From Maricaulis sp034659015 (GTDB taxonomy: Bacteria > Pseudomonadota > Alphaproteobacteria > Caulobacterales > Maricaulaceae): DNA of 64,000 nt. The translations under genes and the position numbers were made by a program. Under the pieces are notes generated by a model that saw nothing but the letters and a program-made list of their open reading frames with translations, did not search any database and was not told the DNA's origin. Of this stretch, positions 7,750 to 16,586 are shown piece after piece. The stretch is from NCBI GenBank assembly GCA_034659015.1, contig JAYEGL010000014.1:124001-188000 (forward strand). The letters are read 5' to 3'. Position 1 is the stretch's first letter. Each line of letters begins with the position of its first letter.

Positions 7750-10035
7750 ATGTCCAACCTCTCCATTTCCGACATGGCGCGCCCGGCGCCGCCGACGCCC
7801 TATCTGGCAGGGCTGAACGAGCAGCAGCGCGCCGCGGTGGAAGCGCTGGACGGGCCGGTCCTGGTGCTGGCCGGCGCCGGCACGGGCAAGACGCGCGTGC
7901 TGACGACCCGCCTCGCCCACATCCTGGCCACCGGCCGGGCGCGGCCCTGGGAGATCCTCGCCGTCACCTTCACCAACAAGGCGGCGCGCGAGATGAAGGA
8001 GCGCGTCGGCTCGATCATCGGCGAGGCCGTGGAGGGCGTGCCCTGGCTGGGCACCTTCCACTCCATCTCCGCCCAGATCCTGCGCCGCCACGCCGAGCTG
8101 GCAGGGCTGAAATCCAGCTTCACCATCCTGGATACGGACGACCAGCTGCGCCTCTTGAAGCAGATCATCCAGGCGGAGAATATCGACGAGAAGCGCTGGA
8201 CGCCGCGCCATCTGGCCTCCCTGATCGACGGCTGGAAAAACCGCGGTCTCAAGCCCGAACAGCTCGGCGAGGAGGACAAGTGGGCCTTCGCGGAAGGCCG
8301 CGGCCAGGGCCTCTACACGATCTACCAGGAGCGGCTGCAGACGCTCAATTGCTGCGATTTCGGCGACCTGCTGCTGCACACGCTGCACATCTTCAAGGAC
8401 AATCCGGACGTCCTGAAAATCTATCACGACAAGTTCCGCTATCTGCTCGTCGACGAGTATCAGGACACCAATGTCGCCCAGTATCTCTGGCTGCGGCTGC
8501 TGGCCCAGGGCACGGGAAATATCTGCTGCGTGGGCGATGACGACCAGTCGATCTATGGCTGGCGCGGCGCCGAGGTGGACAACATCCTGCGCTTCGAGAA
8601 GGACTTTCCCGGCGCCGAAGTGATCCGGCTGGAGCGCAATTACCGCTCCACCGCCCACATTCTGGGCGCGGCCTCCGGCCTGATCGCCGCCAACCGCTCG
8701 CGCCTGGGCAAGACGCTGTGGACCGAGGACGAGGCCGGCGAGAAAGTCGCCGTGCGCGGCATCTGGGACGGCGAGGCCGAGGCCCGCTATGTCGCCGAGG
8801 AGATCGAGAACTGGGTCTCCTCAGGCCGGGCCTATTCCGACAGTGCCGTGCTGGTGCGCGCCGCCTGGCAGATGCGCGCCTTCGAGGACCGTTTCATCAT
8901 GCTGGGCCTGCCCTACAAGGTGATCGGCGGGCCGCGCTTCTTCGAGCGCGCCGAGGTGCGCGACGCCCACGCCTACCTGCGTCTGGTGCGCTCGCCTGAG
9001 GACGATCTCGCCTTCGAGCGCATCGTCAACACGCCCAAGCGCGGCATCGGCGACACCACGGTGCAGAAGATCGCCGTGACCGCCCGCCAGATGGGCGTGC
9101 CGATGAGCGAGGCGGCCCGCGTGATGACGGGCACGGACGAGATCCGCGGCAAGGCGCGCACCGCGCTGCAGGTCTTCCTGCGCGATGTCGACCGCTGGCG
9201 CGAACAGGCCGGGCAGAGCCGTTTGGAAGAGCTCGCCGAGATCATTCTCGATGAGAGCGGCTATACCGCCATGTGGCGCGAGGACAAGACGCCCCAGGCC
9301 GCCGGCCGGCTGGAAAACCTCAAGGAGCTGGTCCGCTCCATGGGCGAGTACGACACGCTGGAAGCCTATCTGGAACACGTCGCCCTGCTCACCGATGCCG
9401 ACCGCGCCACCGACGAGGACGAGACCTCGCTGATGACGCTGCACGGCGCCAAGGGGCTGGAATTCCCGCTCGTCTTCCTGCCCGGCTGGGAAGAGACCGT
9501 CTTCCCCTCCCAGCGCTCGCTCGACGAGGGCGGCACGCGATCGCTGGAGGAGGAACGGCGCCTGGCCTATGTCGGCATCACCCGCGCCCGCGAACGCGCC
9601 ATCATCACCTTCACCGCCAACCGCATGATCTACGGCCGCTGGCAGACGGTGATCCCGTCCCGCTTCGTCGACGAATTGCCCCTCGACCATGTCGAGGCCA
9701 AGTCCGAGACCGGCTATTACGATGGCGGCCCCGGCTTCGAGAGCGTGCGCCAGACTGCCGACGCCAGCGCGTCGAGCTATTCCTCCCCGGGCTGGAAGCG
9801 CTACCAGGCCAGCCAGGCCGAAGGCCGCCGCTCCGCCCCGCCCACCATCAACGCCAAGGCCACCCTGATCGAAAGCGGCGACGCCAACGGCCGCTGGAAA
9901 AACGGCGACCGCGTCTTCCACGACAAGTTCGGCTACGGCACGGTGAAAAAGGCCGACGGCAGCAAATACACGGTGCGGTTCGACAAGGCCGGCGAGAAGA
10001 AGGTGGTGGAGAATTTCCTGCGGGAATTGCCGTAG
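7750..10035 (+). CDS. uvrD: ATP-dependent DNA helicase, UvrD/PcrA type
   Basis: A 761-residue superfamily 1A 3'-5' DNA helicase acting in nucleotide-excision and mismatch repair and in clearing RecA filaments. Walker A AGAGTGKT is at residues 41-48, the Q-motif LNEQQRAAV at 22-30, Walker B is DEYQDTN, motif III is GDDDQSIYGWRGA, and motifs V/VI are LMTLHGAKGLEFP and YVGITRARER. The C-terminal 60 residues form the RNA-polymerase-interacting, Tudor-like tail (GDRVFHDKFGYGTV). The ATG at 7750 is preferred to a TTG ten codons earlier, although neither has a strong ribosome site. UvrD and PcrA cannot be separated with certainty by eye. Confidence 0.94.
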   Translation: MSNLSISDMARPAPPTPYLAGLNEQQRAAVEALDGPVLVLAGAGTGKTRVLTTRLAHILATGRARPWEILAVTFTNKAAREMKERVGSIIGEAVEGVPWLGTFHSISAQILRRHAELAGLKSSFTILDTDDQLRLLKQIIQAENIDEKRWTPRHLASLIDGWKNRGLKPEQLGEEDKWAFAEGRGQGLYTIYQERLQTLNCCDFGDLLLHTLHIFKDNPDVLKIYHDKFRYLLVDEYQDTNVAQYLWLRLLAQGTGNICCVGDDDQSIYGWRGAEVDNILRFEKDFPGAEVIRLERNYRSTAHILGAASGLIAANRSRLGKTLWTEDEAGEKVAVRGIWDGEAEARYVAEEIENWVSSGRAYSDSAVLVRAAWQMRAFEDRFIMLGLPYKVIGGPRFFERAEVRDAHAYLRLVRSPEDDLAFERIVNTPKRGIGDTTVQKIAVTARQMGVPMSEAARVMTGTDEIRGKARTALQVFLRDVDRWREQAGQSRLEELAEIILDESGYTAMWREDKTPQAAGRLENLKELVRSMGEYDTLEAYLEHVALLTDADRATDEDETSLMTLHGAKGLEFPLVFLPGWEETVFPSQRSLDEGGTRSLEEERRLAYVGITRARERAIITFTANRMIYGRWQTVIPSRFVDELPLDHVEAKSETGYYDGGPGFESVRQTADASASSYSSPGWKRYQASQAEGRRSAPPTINAKATLIESGDANGRWKNGDRVFHDKFGYGTVKKADGSKYTVRFDKAGEKKVVENFLRELP

Positions 10036-10054
10036 GTCAATTTTTCACAAACCT

Positions 10055-10178
10055 ATGCATTTCTCCCGGCCGGAAGCCCGGCCTTGAGCCGGGCGGAGAG
10101 CCGGGACCAACCGACGATCATGTCCGGCACGGCGTCTCCAGTGGATCCCGGATAGCGCTGACGCGCTTCCGGGAAAAA
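10055..10178. repeat. MITE-like intergenic repeat, copy 2
   Basis: This second copy of the element at 1663-1774 shares ATGCATTT, the CCCGGCCGGA block, GAGCCGGGA and the terminal CTTCCGGGAAAAA, with a small insertion in the inner hairpin. It occupies the gap between the helicase and prmA. The remainder of the gap (10179-10300) holds only the prmA leader with AGGAG at about 10287-10291. Confidence 0.7.
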
Positions 10179-10300
10179 TAGCGCTGTGTTTTCGGGAGAG
10201 GGGGTGCACATACACAAATCCGCCGGCCAAATGCGCGAACACAGTTGAAATCCTGCGCCGGAGCGTCCATCACCCGCGCCAGCTTCAGGAGACCCCGCTC

Positions 10301-11164
10301 ATGTCCACGCTCTGGCGCCTTGTCGCGCATGCCGATTTTGCGATCCTGGCCGATGCGGTCGAGCGGCTGGATGCGTCCGACCGGGCGCCCGCCCTCTCCT
10401 GGTCGCTGTTCGAGGAGGGAAACGAGGCGCGGCTGGACGTGCTGTTCGAGACCATGCCGGACATCGATGCCTTCCGGGCCGCCTGCGGGCTGTCGGACAA
10501 CATCCCGGTCGAGTTCGGGCCGATGCCCGAGGAGGACTGGGTGCGCCTCTCACTGGAGGGGCTGAAACCCGTCGAAGCGGGCCGCTTCACCCTCTATGGC
10601 GCCCATGACCGCGAGGCCGTCGCAGAGGGCCAAACCGGTATCGAGATCGAGGCCGGCCCGGCCTTCGGTACGGGTCATCACGGCACGACACGCGGCTGCC
10701 TGATGGCCTTCTCGGAGATGCTGGACAAGGGCGAAAGCCCGAGGACCGTGTTCGATCTGGGCTGCGGCACGGCCGTGCTGGCCATCGCCGCGGCCAAGGT
10801 GCTGCCGGAAGCCGAGATCCTCGCTTCGGATATCGATCCGGAAGCCGTCGAGGAAAGCGCGGAAAACTGCCGCAAGAACGGCACGCCCGGGATCGACTGC
10901 TTCGTCGCCGAAGGCCTGGACCACGAGAAGATCGCCGGCCGGCAGTTCGAGCTGGTCTTCGCCAACATCCTGGCCGGCCCGCTGGTTGATCTGGCGCCGG
11001 GTATCGCGAAGGCGCTGGCGCCCGGCGGAAAGGTGATCCTGTCCGGCCTCCTGACCGAACAGGAGCAGCGCGTGCGCGAGGCCTACACGGATGCAGGCCT
11101 CGCCGTGACGCGCCGCGAGCCGATCGAAGGCTGGGAAACCCTGATCGCCACGCGGCCCGCCTGA
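10301..11164 (+). CDS. prmA: Ribosomal protein L11 methyltransferase
   Basis: A 287-residue SAM-dependent enzyme that trimethylates ribosomal protein L11. The PrmA substrate-loop signature AGPAFGTGHHGTTRGCL lies at about residues 117-133, SAM motif I is VFDLGCGTAVLAIAAAKV (about 149-166), and ANILAGPL follows as the NIL motif. The N-terminal 95 residues are the L11-recognition region, diverged as usual in alphaproteobacteria. AGGAG precedes the ATG. It is tail-to-tail with the serine hydrolase gene, whose stop codon begins at the next base. Confidence 0.93.
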   Translation: MSTLWRLVAHADFAILADAVERLDASDRAPALSWSLFEEGNEARLDVLFETMPDIDAFRAACGLSDNIPVEFGPMPEEDWVRLSLEGLKPVEAGRFTLYGAHDREAVAEGQTGIEIEAGPAFGTGHHGTTRGCLMAFSEMLDKGESPRTVFDLGCGTAVLAIAAAKVLPEAEILASDIDPEAVEESAENCRKNGTPGIDCFVAEGLDHEKIAGRQFELVFANILAGPLVDLAPGIAKALAPGGKVILSGLLTEQEQRVREAYTDAGLAVTRREPIEGWETLIATRPA

Positions 11165-12187
11165 TTACTCGTCGCCCGCGACCGGAATGCCGGCGAACAG
11201 GTCCGCCAGCGTAATCGCCAGCTCCTGCAGGTTCGGCCCGTCATAATTCCCGGTCAGCGCAACAGAGACCTGCGGCTCTACATAGACCAGCAGGAAGGCG
11301 CGCCCGCCCGGCGACCCGCCGGAATGGGCGACATAGGTCAGGTCCAGCTCTTCGGCGCGACCGACCCAGTAGGGTGACCGTTCAGCGAGCGCCGCCGGGT
11401 CGACGATGTCGCCCCGGTAGAGCGCCGTGCCCATGGCCGCGAGATCGCGCGCACTGGCCAGCAGCCCGCCACCGCCGAATTTGCACTCCGCCGACATCCC
11501 GTCATAGAGCTGCCAGTCGCCCGGTTCTCCAACCCGGCTGGTCGCCTTGTTCGCACCCTCATGGTCGCGATGCGCGAGATACGCCTCCCCCAGCACGTCC
11601 CGCATGGCGGCATCGAAGCTCTCCGCATCCGTGATCTCGACCAGGAGATGACTCAGCAGCACATAGCCGAAAGTGGAATACTGGAACGCCGCGCCCGGCG
11701 CCGCGGTCAGATCGTCGCCGATGAAATAGTCCAGAGCGTCGGCCGGCACGGCGCAGCGCCGGTCGGCAAAGGCGATCCAGTCCGCCTCGGACGTGTAATG
11801 GCGAACACCGCCGGTGTGATTGAGCAGGTGTTGCAGTGTGACGCCGTCATAGGCAGGCGGCAGGCCCGGATCGATTTCGCGCACCGGGGTGTCGAGCGCC
11901 ATCCGTCCGTCCTGTTCGAGGCGGATATAGGCCAGCCCGGTCAGCATCTTGGCGATAGAGTAGAAATTGTGGTCCCGCGCCACACCGTCCAGGGGCTGGC
12001 GGGCCTGGCCGCCCTCGGCCTGCCAGGCCATCTCGCCCTCGACCATCACTGTGGCATTGAGCGCCGGATAGTCCTGCGCCACGGCGTCGAACGCCGCCTG
12101 CGCCTGCACGTCGACCTGCGGATCGGCTGCCTGCAGCGAAAGGGCCGCCCAGGCAGCGGCAACACTGGCTGATACTGACATCGACAT
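11165..12187 (-). CDS. Serine hydrolase, beta-lactamase/PBP-like (class C fold)
   Basis: A 340-residue exported protein with an N-terminal signal peptide. The SxxK nucleophile motif is SIAK at residues 77-80, the tyrosine motif is YSTFGY at 169-174 and the third motif is HSGG at 287-290. These fit the S12/beta-lactamase-related family (esterases, D-aminopeptidases, PBP-like enzymes); a true cephalosporinase would normally show YxN and KTG. ATG at 12187 has GGAGA five bases upstream. It is divergent from the LytTR regulator gene across 98 bases that contain a dyad at 12206-12223. Confidence 0.86.
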   Translation of the reverse strand: MSMSVSASVAAAWAALSLQAADPQVDVQAQAAFDAVAQDYPALNATVMVEGEMAWQAEGGQARQPLDGVARDHNFYSIAKMLTGLAYIRLEQDGRMALDTPVREIDPGLPPAYDGVTLQHLLNHTGGVRHYTSEADWIAFADRRCAVPADALDYFIGDDLTAAPGAAFQYSTFGYVLLSHLLVEITDAESFDAAMRDVLGEAYLAHRDHEGANKATSRVGEPGDWQLYDGMSAECKFGGGGLLASARDLAAMGTALYRGDIVDPAALAERSPYWVGRAEELDLTYVAHSGGSPGGRAFLLVYVEPQVSVALTGNYDGPNLQELAITLADLFAGIPVAGDE

Positions 12188-12205
12188 CTCGTCTCCTGTT
12201 CAACG

Positions 12206-12223
12206 ACCGGCACGATTGCCGGT
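12206..12223. promoter_or_regulatory. Candidate operator dyad between serine hydrolase and LytTR regulator
   Basis: A perfect inverted repeat, ACCGGC-N6-GCCGGT, lies between two divergent genes, one of which encodes a DNA-binding protein. It is a candidate regulatory site. LytTR proteins usually bind direct repeats, so this dyad may belong to another factor or be an RNA hairpin. Confidence 0.35.
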
Positions 12224-12285
12224 ATCGACAGGCCGGATGCAGGGCATTGCTTGCCCCGGACAGCAAAAACGGGCGAATTGCTCGT

Positions 12286-13749
12286 ATGGCGGATGGATGG
12301 CTCAGCGCGACGCACAGCTCCCGCCCGGGGCTGGACGTCCTGGGCGGCATCCTGCTCGCGCTCGCCTTCCTGCTGTTCGCACCCCAACCGGAATGGGCCG
12401 TCCATACGCCGCCGCGCGTACATGTGATCGACGGCGACATCGGACTGGAGGCACTGTCCGGCCCGGACGTGCCGGGCAGGCTGATGCCCTATCGCGCGAT
12501 CGAACGGCCCGAGGGTATCGCCTGGCTGGTCTGGGACGATGTGCCCCTGGCCGACGACGACGCCCCGCCGGCGGTCGGCATGATCGGCCCCTTCTCCGCG
12601 ACCGTCTTCTTGAACGGCCGGCCGATCGGTCACAAGGGCACGCCCGGCGCGACGGCCCGTACGGAAACGGCCGGACCCATCGACAGCCTGTTTGCCGTTC
12701 CGGCCGACCTCATCCGGCCCGAGGGCAACCGGATCGCCGTCCGCCTGTCCTCGCAGCGGGCCGGCTACCGGCCCTACAGCGTGGTGCAGGGGCTGTTTGT
12801 GACGCCCTACACGTCCGATCCGCGGCGCTCGATCCGCTACTATCTGCCCCTCGTCCTGATGGGCGGCAGCCTGATCGCGCTGATGGCCGCCTTCGGCCTG
12901 CGCACGCGCGAGACCCGCGACCGGCGCGGCCTGTGGCTGGTCGCCGCCCTGGGCGGACTCATCCTGGCCGGCACCGCGGAAATATCGCGCTCCCTGATCA
13001 ACTACCCCTATGACTGGCACCAGCCGCGCCAGGCCCTGAGCCTGGCGGGGCTCGTCCTTTTTTCGGGTGCCTGGCTGCGCTTTGCCCAGCTGCGCTGGCC
13101 CAGGCCGGCGCGCATCGCGAATGTCTGGCTCGGCGTGTCATTGCTGGCCGTCCTCGTCAGCGTTCTGGCCGTGACCGGCTATGACGGGAAGTCGGCCCTC
13201 GCCACCGCCGTGCTCGTTGCATCCGCGGCGCTCTGGCTGGGCTGGCGCGGCGGCACGCCGGAACGGCTGGTCGCGGCGGGGCTGCTGATCGTTGCAGGCT
13301 ATGCGCTCTGGCAGCCGGCCGACATCATCGACCGAGGCATCTACGCCTTCGCGCTGGCCCTGCTGGGGATCACCGCCCTGCGGCACCGGCACTACCTGCT
13401 GCCGCAGCCGGACCACCGCGTGGCGAAGTTCGCGCTGGAAACCTCGGGCCGGACCGTGCTCGTCGATCCCGGCGAGATCGCCTATCTCAAGGCCGCTGGG
13501 AACTACACCGAGGTGCACATGACCTCCGGCGGCACACATTGGGACAATCGCAATCTGAGCAAGCTGCTGGACGCCCTGCCGGACGCCTTCTTCCGTCTGC
13601 ATCGCAGCTATGCCGTCAATCTCGACCAGGCCGCCGCCGTGACGTCGGCCGAGGGAAGCCGCTATCATCTGGAAACGTCGGCAGGCGCGCGCATACCGGT
13701 CAGCCGCAGCCGGGTCGCCGAGCTGCGCCGCCGGATCGGCCATACCTGA
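12286..13749 (+). CDS. Membrane-bound LytTR transcriptional regulator
   Basis: A protein of about 487 residues. After one N-terminal membrane segment comes an extracytoplasmic beta-rich domain (about 45-190) whose VFLNGRPIG and IRPEGNRIAVRL segments resemble a jelly-roll 7TMR-DISMED2-like sensor. About seven membrane helices follow (190-375). The C-terminal LytTR DNA-binding domain runs from about 385 (EIAYLKAAGNYTEVH ... FFRLHRSYAVNL). It has no receiver or kinase domain, so sensing and DNA binding are in one membrane protein. ATG at 12286 lacks a strong ribosome site. It is divergent from the serine hydrolase, a likely target. Confidence 0.87.
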   Translation: MADGWLSATHSSRPGLDVLGGILLALAFLLFAPQPEWAVHTPPRVHVIDGDIGLEALSGPDVPGRLMPYRAIERPEGIAWLVWDDVPLADDDAPPAVGMIGPFSATVFLNGRPIGHKGTPGATARTETAGPIDSLFAVPADLIRPEGNRIAVRLSSQRAGYRPYSVVQGLFVTPYTSDPRRSIRYYLPLVLMGGSLIALMAAFGLRTRETRDRRGLWLVAALGGLILAGTAEISRSLINYPYDWHQPRQALSLAGLVLFSGAWLRFAQLRWPRPARIANVWLGVSLLAVLVSVLAVTGYDGKSALATAVLVASAALWLGWRGGTPERLVAAGLLIVAGYALWQPADIIDRGIYAFALALLGITALRHRHYLLPQPDHRVAKFALETSGRTVLVDPGEIAYLKAAGNYTEVHMTSGGTHWDNRNLSKLLDALPDAFFRLHRSYAVNLDQAAAVTSAEGSRYHLETSAGARIPVSRSRVAELRRRIGHT

Positions 13750-13758
13750 AGCGCGGCG

Positions 13759-13920
13759 CTATTTGCGCTTCGCGCTGAGTCCGCGGCCGGCCAGGAAGGC
13801 ATCGATGTCCGTGGTGCGCGGCTGGGTGCGCACGCCGGCCCGCTCGCGCGAACGGTCGAGCGCGCGATTGATCATGGCGTTGGCATTCATGTGGCGCCAG
13901 TCGTCGATCCCGTAGAACAT
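13759..13920 (-). CDS. Small protein of 53 residues
   Basis: A short gene with AGGGAG seven bases before its ATG. The product starts MFYGIDDWRHMNANAMINRA and is basic and probably helical, ending AGRGLSAKRK. No signal peptide or membrane segment is visible. It is convergent with the LytTR gene (9 bases between stops) and divergent from aminopeptidase P. The good ribosome site and clean boundaries make it credible, but I cannot name a family or function. Confidence 0.6.
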   Translation of the reverse strand: MFYGIDDWRHMNANAMINRALDRSRERAGVRTQPRTTDIDAFLAGRGLSAKRK

Positions 13921-14075
13921 GGAAAACTCCCTTGGTTTACGGGGGCTTTCTCATGAGTTTGTGCAATGCACAATCTGCGTCCCGGCAATTCGCCCCTGCA
14001 CAATCGCATGGCTGCGCGGAAGGCCTGCTGCGACAAGGATTGAACCCGTTCGCGCGCGGGCATACCTTCCGCGCC

Positions 14076-15914
14076 ATGACCCAGATGATTTCCCAGACTT
14101 TCGACGTGAAGGGCGGCCCGCACTACGGTCGCGAGAACGTCCCGAAGATCCGCACCGCCCTCAAGGAGCTCGGCCTGGACGGCTTTCTCATTCCGCACGA
14201 GGACGAGTACGACAACGAATACCTGCCCGACTGCAATGAGCGCCTGCTCTGGGCCACGGGCTTTTCCGGCTCCGCCGGTGCCGCCCTGGTGATGAAGGAC
14301 CGCGCCGCGGTCTTCGTCGACGGCCGCTACACGCTGCAGGTCAAGGGACAGGTGGACGGCGAGATCTTCGAGTATGCCGACCTGGTGGGCCAGGGCCTGC
14401 ACGGCTGGATCGAGGATAATGGCAAGCCGGGCGAAAAGATCGGCTATGATGCCCGCCTGCACTCGCCCGCCGCCCTGCACCAGCTGCAGGTCGCCGCCAA
14501 GCGCGCCGGCGTGGAGCTGGTCTCGGTTTCGGAAAACCCGGTCGACAAGGCCTGGACCGACCGTCCGGACGCCCCGATGACGCCGGTCGTGCCGCACCCG
14601 ATCGAATATGCCGGCGAGGATCACGGCTCCAAGCGCACGCGTATCGGCGCGGCCATCGCCAAGGAAGGCGCCGACGCGGCGGTGATCACCGCTCCGCCCT
14701 CCATCGCCTGGCTGTTCAATGTACGCGGCGGCGACGTCTCCCGCTCGCCCCTGCCGCTGGCCGCCGCCATCATCGACAAGGACGGCACGGCGACCTTCTT
14801 CGTCGAGCCGGAGAAGATCTCCGACGAGACCCGCGCCCATCTGGGCAATGAAATCGCACTGCGCCCGGAGAGCGAGTTCGGGGCCGGCCTGGCCGAATAC
14901 GACGGCAAGACGGTGCGCGTGGATCCGACCACGGCCTCGGCCTGGGTGCTGGAAACCCTGCGCGGCGGCGGCGCCGAGGTGCAGCAGGCCGAAGATCCGG
15001 TGATGCGGCCGAAGGCGCGCAAGAACAGCGCCGAGATCGAGGGCGCGCGCCAGGCGCATATCCGCGATGGCGGCGCCATCGTGCAATTCCTGCACTGGCT
15101 CGACACGACCGCCCAGACCGGCGAGGTCGACGAGATCGAGGCGGCCCAGAAGCTGGAAAGCCTGCGCAAGCAATTGCCCGAACTGCGCGATCTGTCCTTC
15201 GACACGATCTCCGGCGCCCAGGGCAATGGCGCCTTCGCCCACTATCGCGTGTCCGAGGCGACCAATCTGAAACTGGCCAAGGGCTCGCTCTACCTGGTGG
15301 ACAGCGGCGGCCAGTATCCCGACGGCACGACGGACATCACCCGCACCGTGCCGATCGGCGAGCCGACGGCGGAAATGCGCACCCAGTTCACGCGCGTGCT
15401 CAAAGGCCACATCGCCCTTTCGCTCGTGCGCTTCCCGGTAGGCACGACCGGCACCCAGCTGGACGTGCTGGCGCGCTTCCCGCTCTGGCAGGCCGGTTTC
15501 GACTACGACCACGGCACCGGCCACGGCGTGGGCAGTTTCCTGGGCGTGCACGAGGGGCCGCAGCGCATCTCCAAGGCACCCAATTCGGTACCGCTGGAGC
15601 CGGGCATGATCGTCTCCAACGAGCCGGGCTACTACAAGGCCGACGGCTACGGCATCCGCATCGAGAACCTGCAATACGTCACCGATCCGGCTGACATCGC
15701 CGGCGGCGAACGGCCGATGCTGGGCTTCGAGACCCTCACCGTGGCCCCGATCCACAAGGCGCTGATCGACACGCATCTGCTGACCGCCGAAGAGCTGACC
15801 TGGCTGGACCAGTACCACGCCCTGGTACGCCAGCGCGTGCTGCCGCTGGTGTCGGGCGAAGTGGCCGACTGGCTGCTCAAGGCGACCGAACCCCTGGCCG
15901 GCGCCACGCCGTGA
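14076..15914 (+). CDS. pepP: Xaa-Pro aminopeptidase (aminopeptidase P, M24B)
   Basis: A 612-residue cytosolic dimetal enzyme removing an N-terminal residue linked to proline. Two creatinase-like N-terminal domains precede the pita-bread catalytic domain (about 315-535). Metal ligands are visible in LVDSGGQYPDGTTDITRT (two Asp), GTGHGVGSF (His), SNEPGYY (Glu) and IRIENLQY (Glu). The three-domain length matches the long bacterial and eukaryotic form rather than the E. coli 440-residue PepP. The start is uncertain: ATG at 14076 or 14085, neither with a clear ribosome site. Its stop overlaps the start of the lipoprotein gene in GTGA. Confidence 0.9.
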   Translation: MTQMISQTFDVKGGPHYGRENVPKIRTALKELGLDGFLIPHEDEYDNEYLPDCNERLLWATGFSGSAGAALVMKDRAAVFVDGRYTLQVKGQVDGEIFEYADLVGQGLHGWIEDNGKPGEKIGYDARLHSPAALHQLQVAAKRAGVELVSVSENPVDKAWTDRPDAPMTPVVPHPIEYAGEDHGSKRTRIGAAIAKEGADAAVITAPPSIAWLFNVRGGDVSRSPLPLAAAIIDKDGTATFFVEPEKISDETRAHLGNEIALRPESEFGAGLAEYDGKTVRVDPTTASAWVLETLRGGGAEVQQAEDPVMRPKARKNSAEIEGARQAHIRDGGAIVQFLHWLDTTAQTGEVDEIEAAQKLESLRKQLPELRDLSFDTISGAQGNGAFAHYRVSEATNLKLAKGSLYLVDSGGQYPDGTTDITRTVPIGEPTAEMRTQFTRVLKGHIALSLVRFPVGTTGTQLDVLARFPLWQAGFDYDHGTGHGVGSFLGVHEGPQRISKAPNSVPLEPGMIVSNEPGYYKADGYGIRIENLQYVTDPADIAGGERPMLGFETLTVAPIHKALIDTHLLTAEELTWLDQYHALVRQRVLPLVSGEVADWLLKATEPLAGATP

Positions 15915-16438
15915 TCCGGGCCATAGCCGTCTTTATCGCAGCCGCCCTCCTGGGCGGCTGCTTTTATTCCGACCGGCCCCTGATCGGCCGGTTCGGCGTC
16001 GACATGCCGCTGGACGAAGGCGTCTACAGCCATACACCCAACCATCCCGACGGCCGCCCCTTCGACCGGCCCATGTGGACCGGACGGGTGGAGCATCGCG
16101 GCGGGCGCTATCATTCCGAGGTCGAGAACTTCCCGCACGAGGGCGTGCGCCTGCGCGAGATCGGCCCGGGTCTGTTCGCGGCGATGAAGGAGAGCGAGGG
16201 CATCTGGCTCTACGGGCTGGTCTATGTCTATCCCGACGGCATCGCCGCCTATCACCAGCCCCAGTGCGACGACCTCCTGGAGGCCGACCGCACCCGCTAC
16301 GAGGTCTTCGAGAGCGAGGACGAACCCGGCACCTGCCGCCTGGACGACTGGGACGAGCTGGAAGCCGTGTTGCTGAGCTATGTGGCGGGTTTCGAGGGCG
16401 ACCTGCCGATCGACGGCGTCTACCGGCGGGTGGAGTAA
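15911..16438 (+). CDS. Putative lipoprotein
   Basis: A 175-residue protein beginning with GTG, its start overlapping the pepP stop (GTGA), so it is translationally coupled. The N-terminus is hydrophobic and ends in the lipobox LLGGC (Cys17), indicating a lipid-anchored periplasmic protein. The mature part has two further cysteines and many aromatic residues. I do not recognise the family. Confidence 0.72.
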   Translation: MIRAIAVFIAAALLGGCFYSDRPLIGRFGVDMPLDEGVYSHTPNHPDGRPFDRPMWTGRVEHRGGRYHSEVENFPHEGVRLREIGPGLFAAMKESEGIWLYGLVYVYPDGIAAYHQPQCDDLLEADRTRYEVFESEDEPGTCRLDDWDELEAVLLSYVAGFEGDLPIDGVYRRVE

Positions 16439-16440
16439 GC

Positions 16441-16582
16441 AGGGCTCGCCCCGCTTGCGGGGGAGCTGTCCGCGTGAGCGGACTGAGGGGGCGGCGCGAA
16501 GCGGTGCAGAGCGCGTAGCGCGCACTTACCCCCATCGCCTCACTGCGCTCGGCACTTCCCCCGCTTCGCAGGGGAATCCTTG
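16441..16582. repeat. Two-module intergenic repeat, order A-B
   Basis: Module A (16441-16526) and module B (16529-16582) are the same two sequences seen at 7486-7640 but in swapped order. The element fills the gap between the convergent lipoprotein and ligA genes. Its palindromes (for example GCCCCGCTTGCGGGGG) could fold in RNA from either strand. Confidence 0.75.
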
Positions 16583-16586
16583 GTGC

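Noticed and set aside
13887..15818. A 643-codon open frame on the minus strand across aminopeptidase P.
   Set aside because: The plus strand encodes a full set of M24B metal ligands over the same bases; the opposite frame is low-complexity Gly/Ala/Arg/Asp, as expected from high GC.
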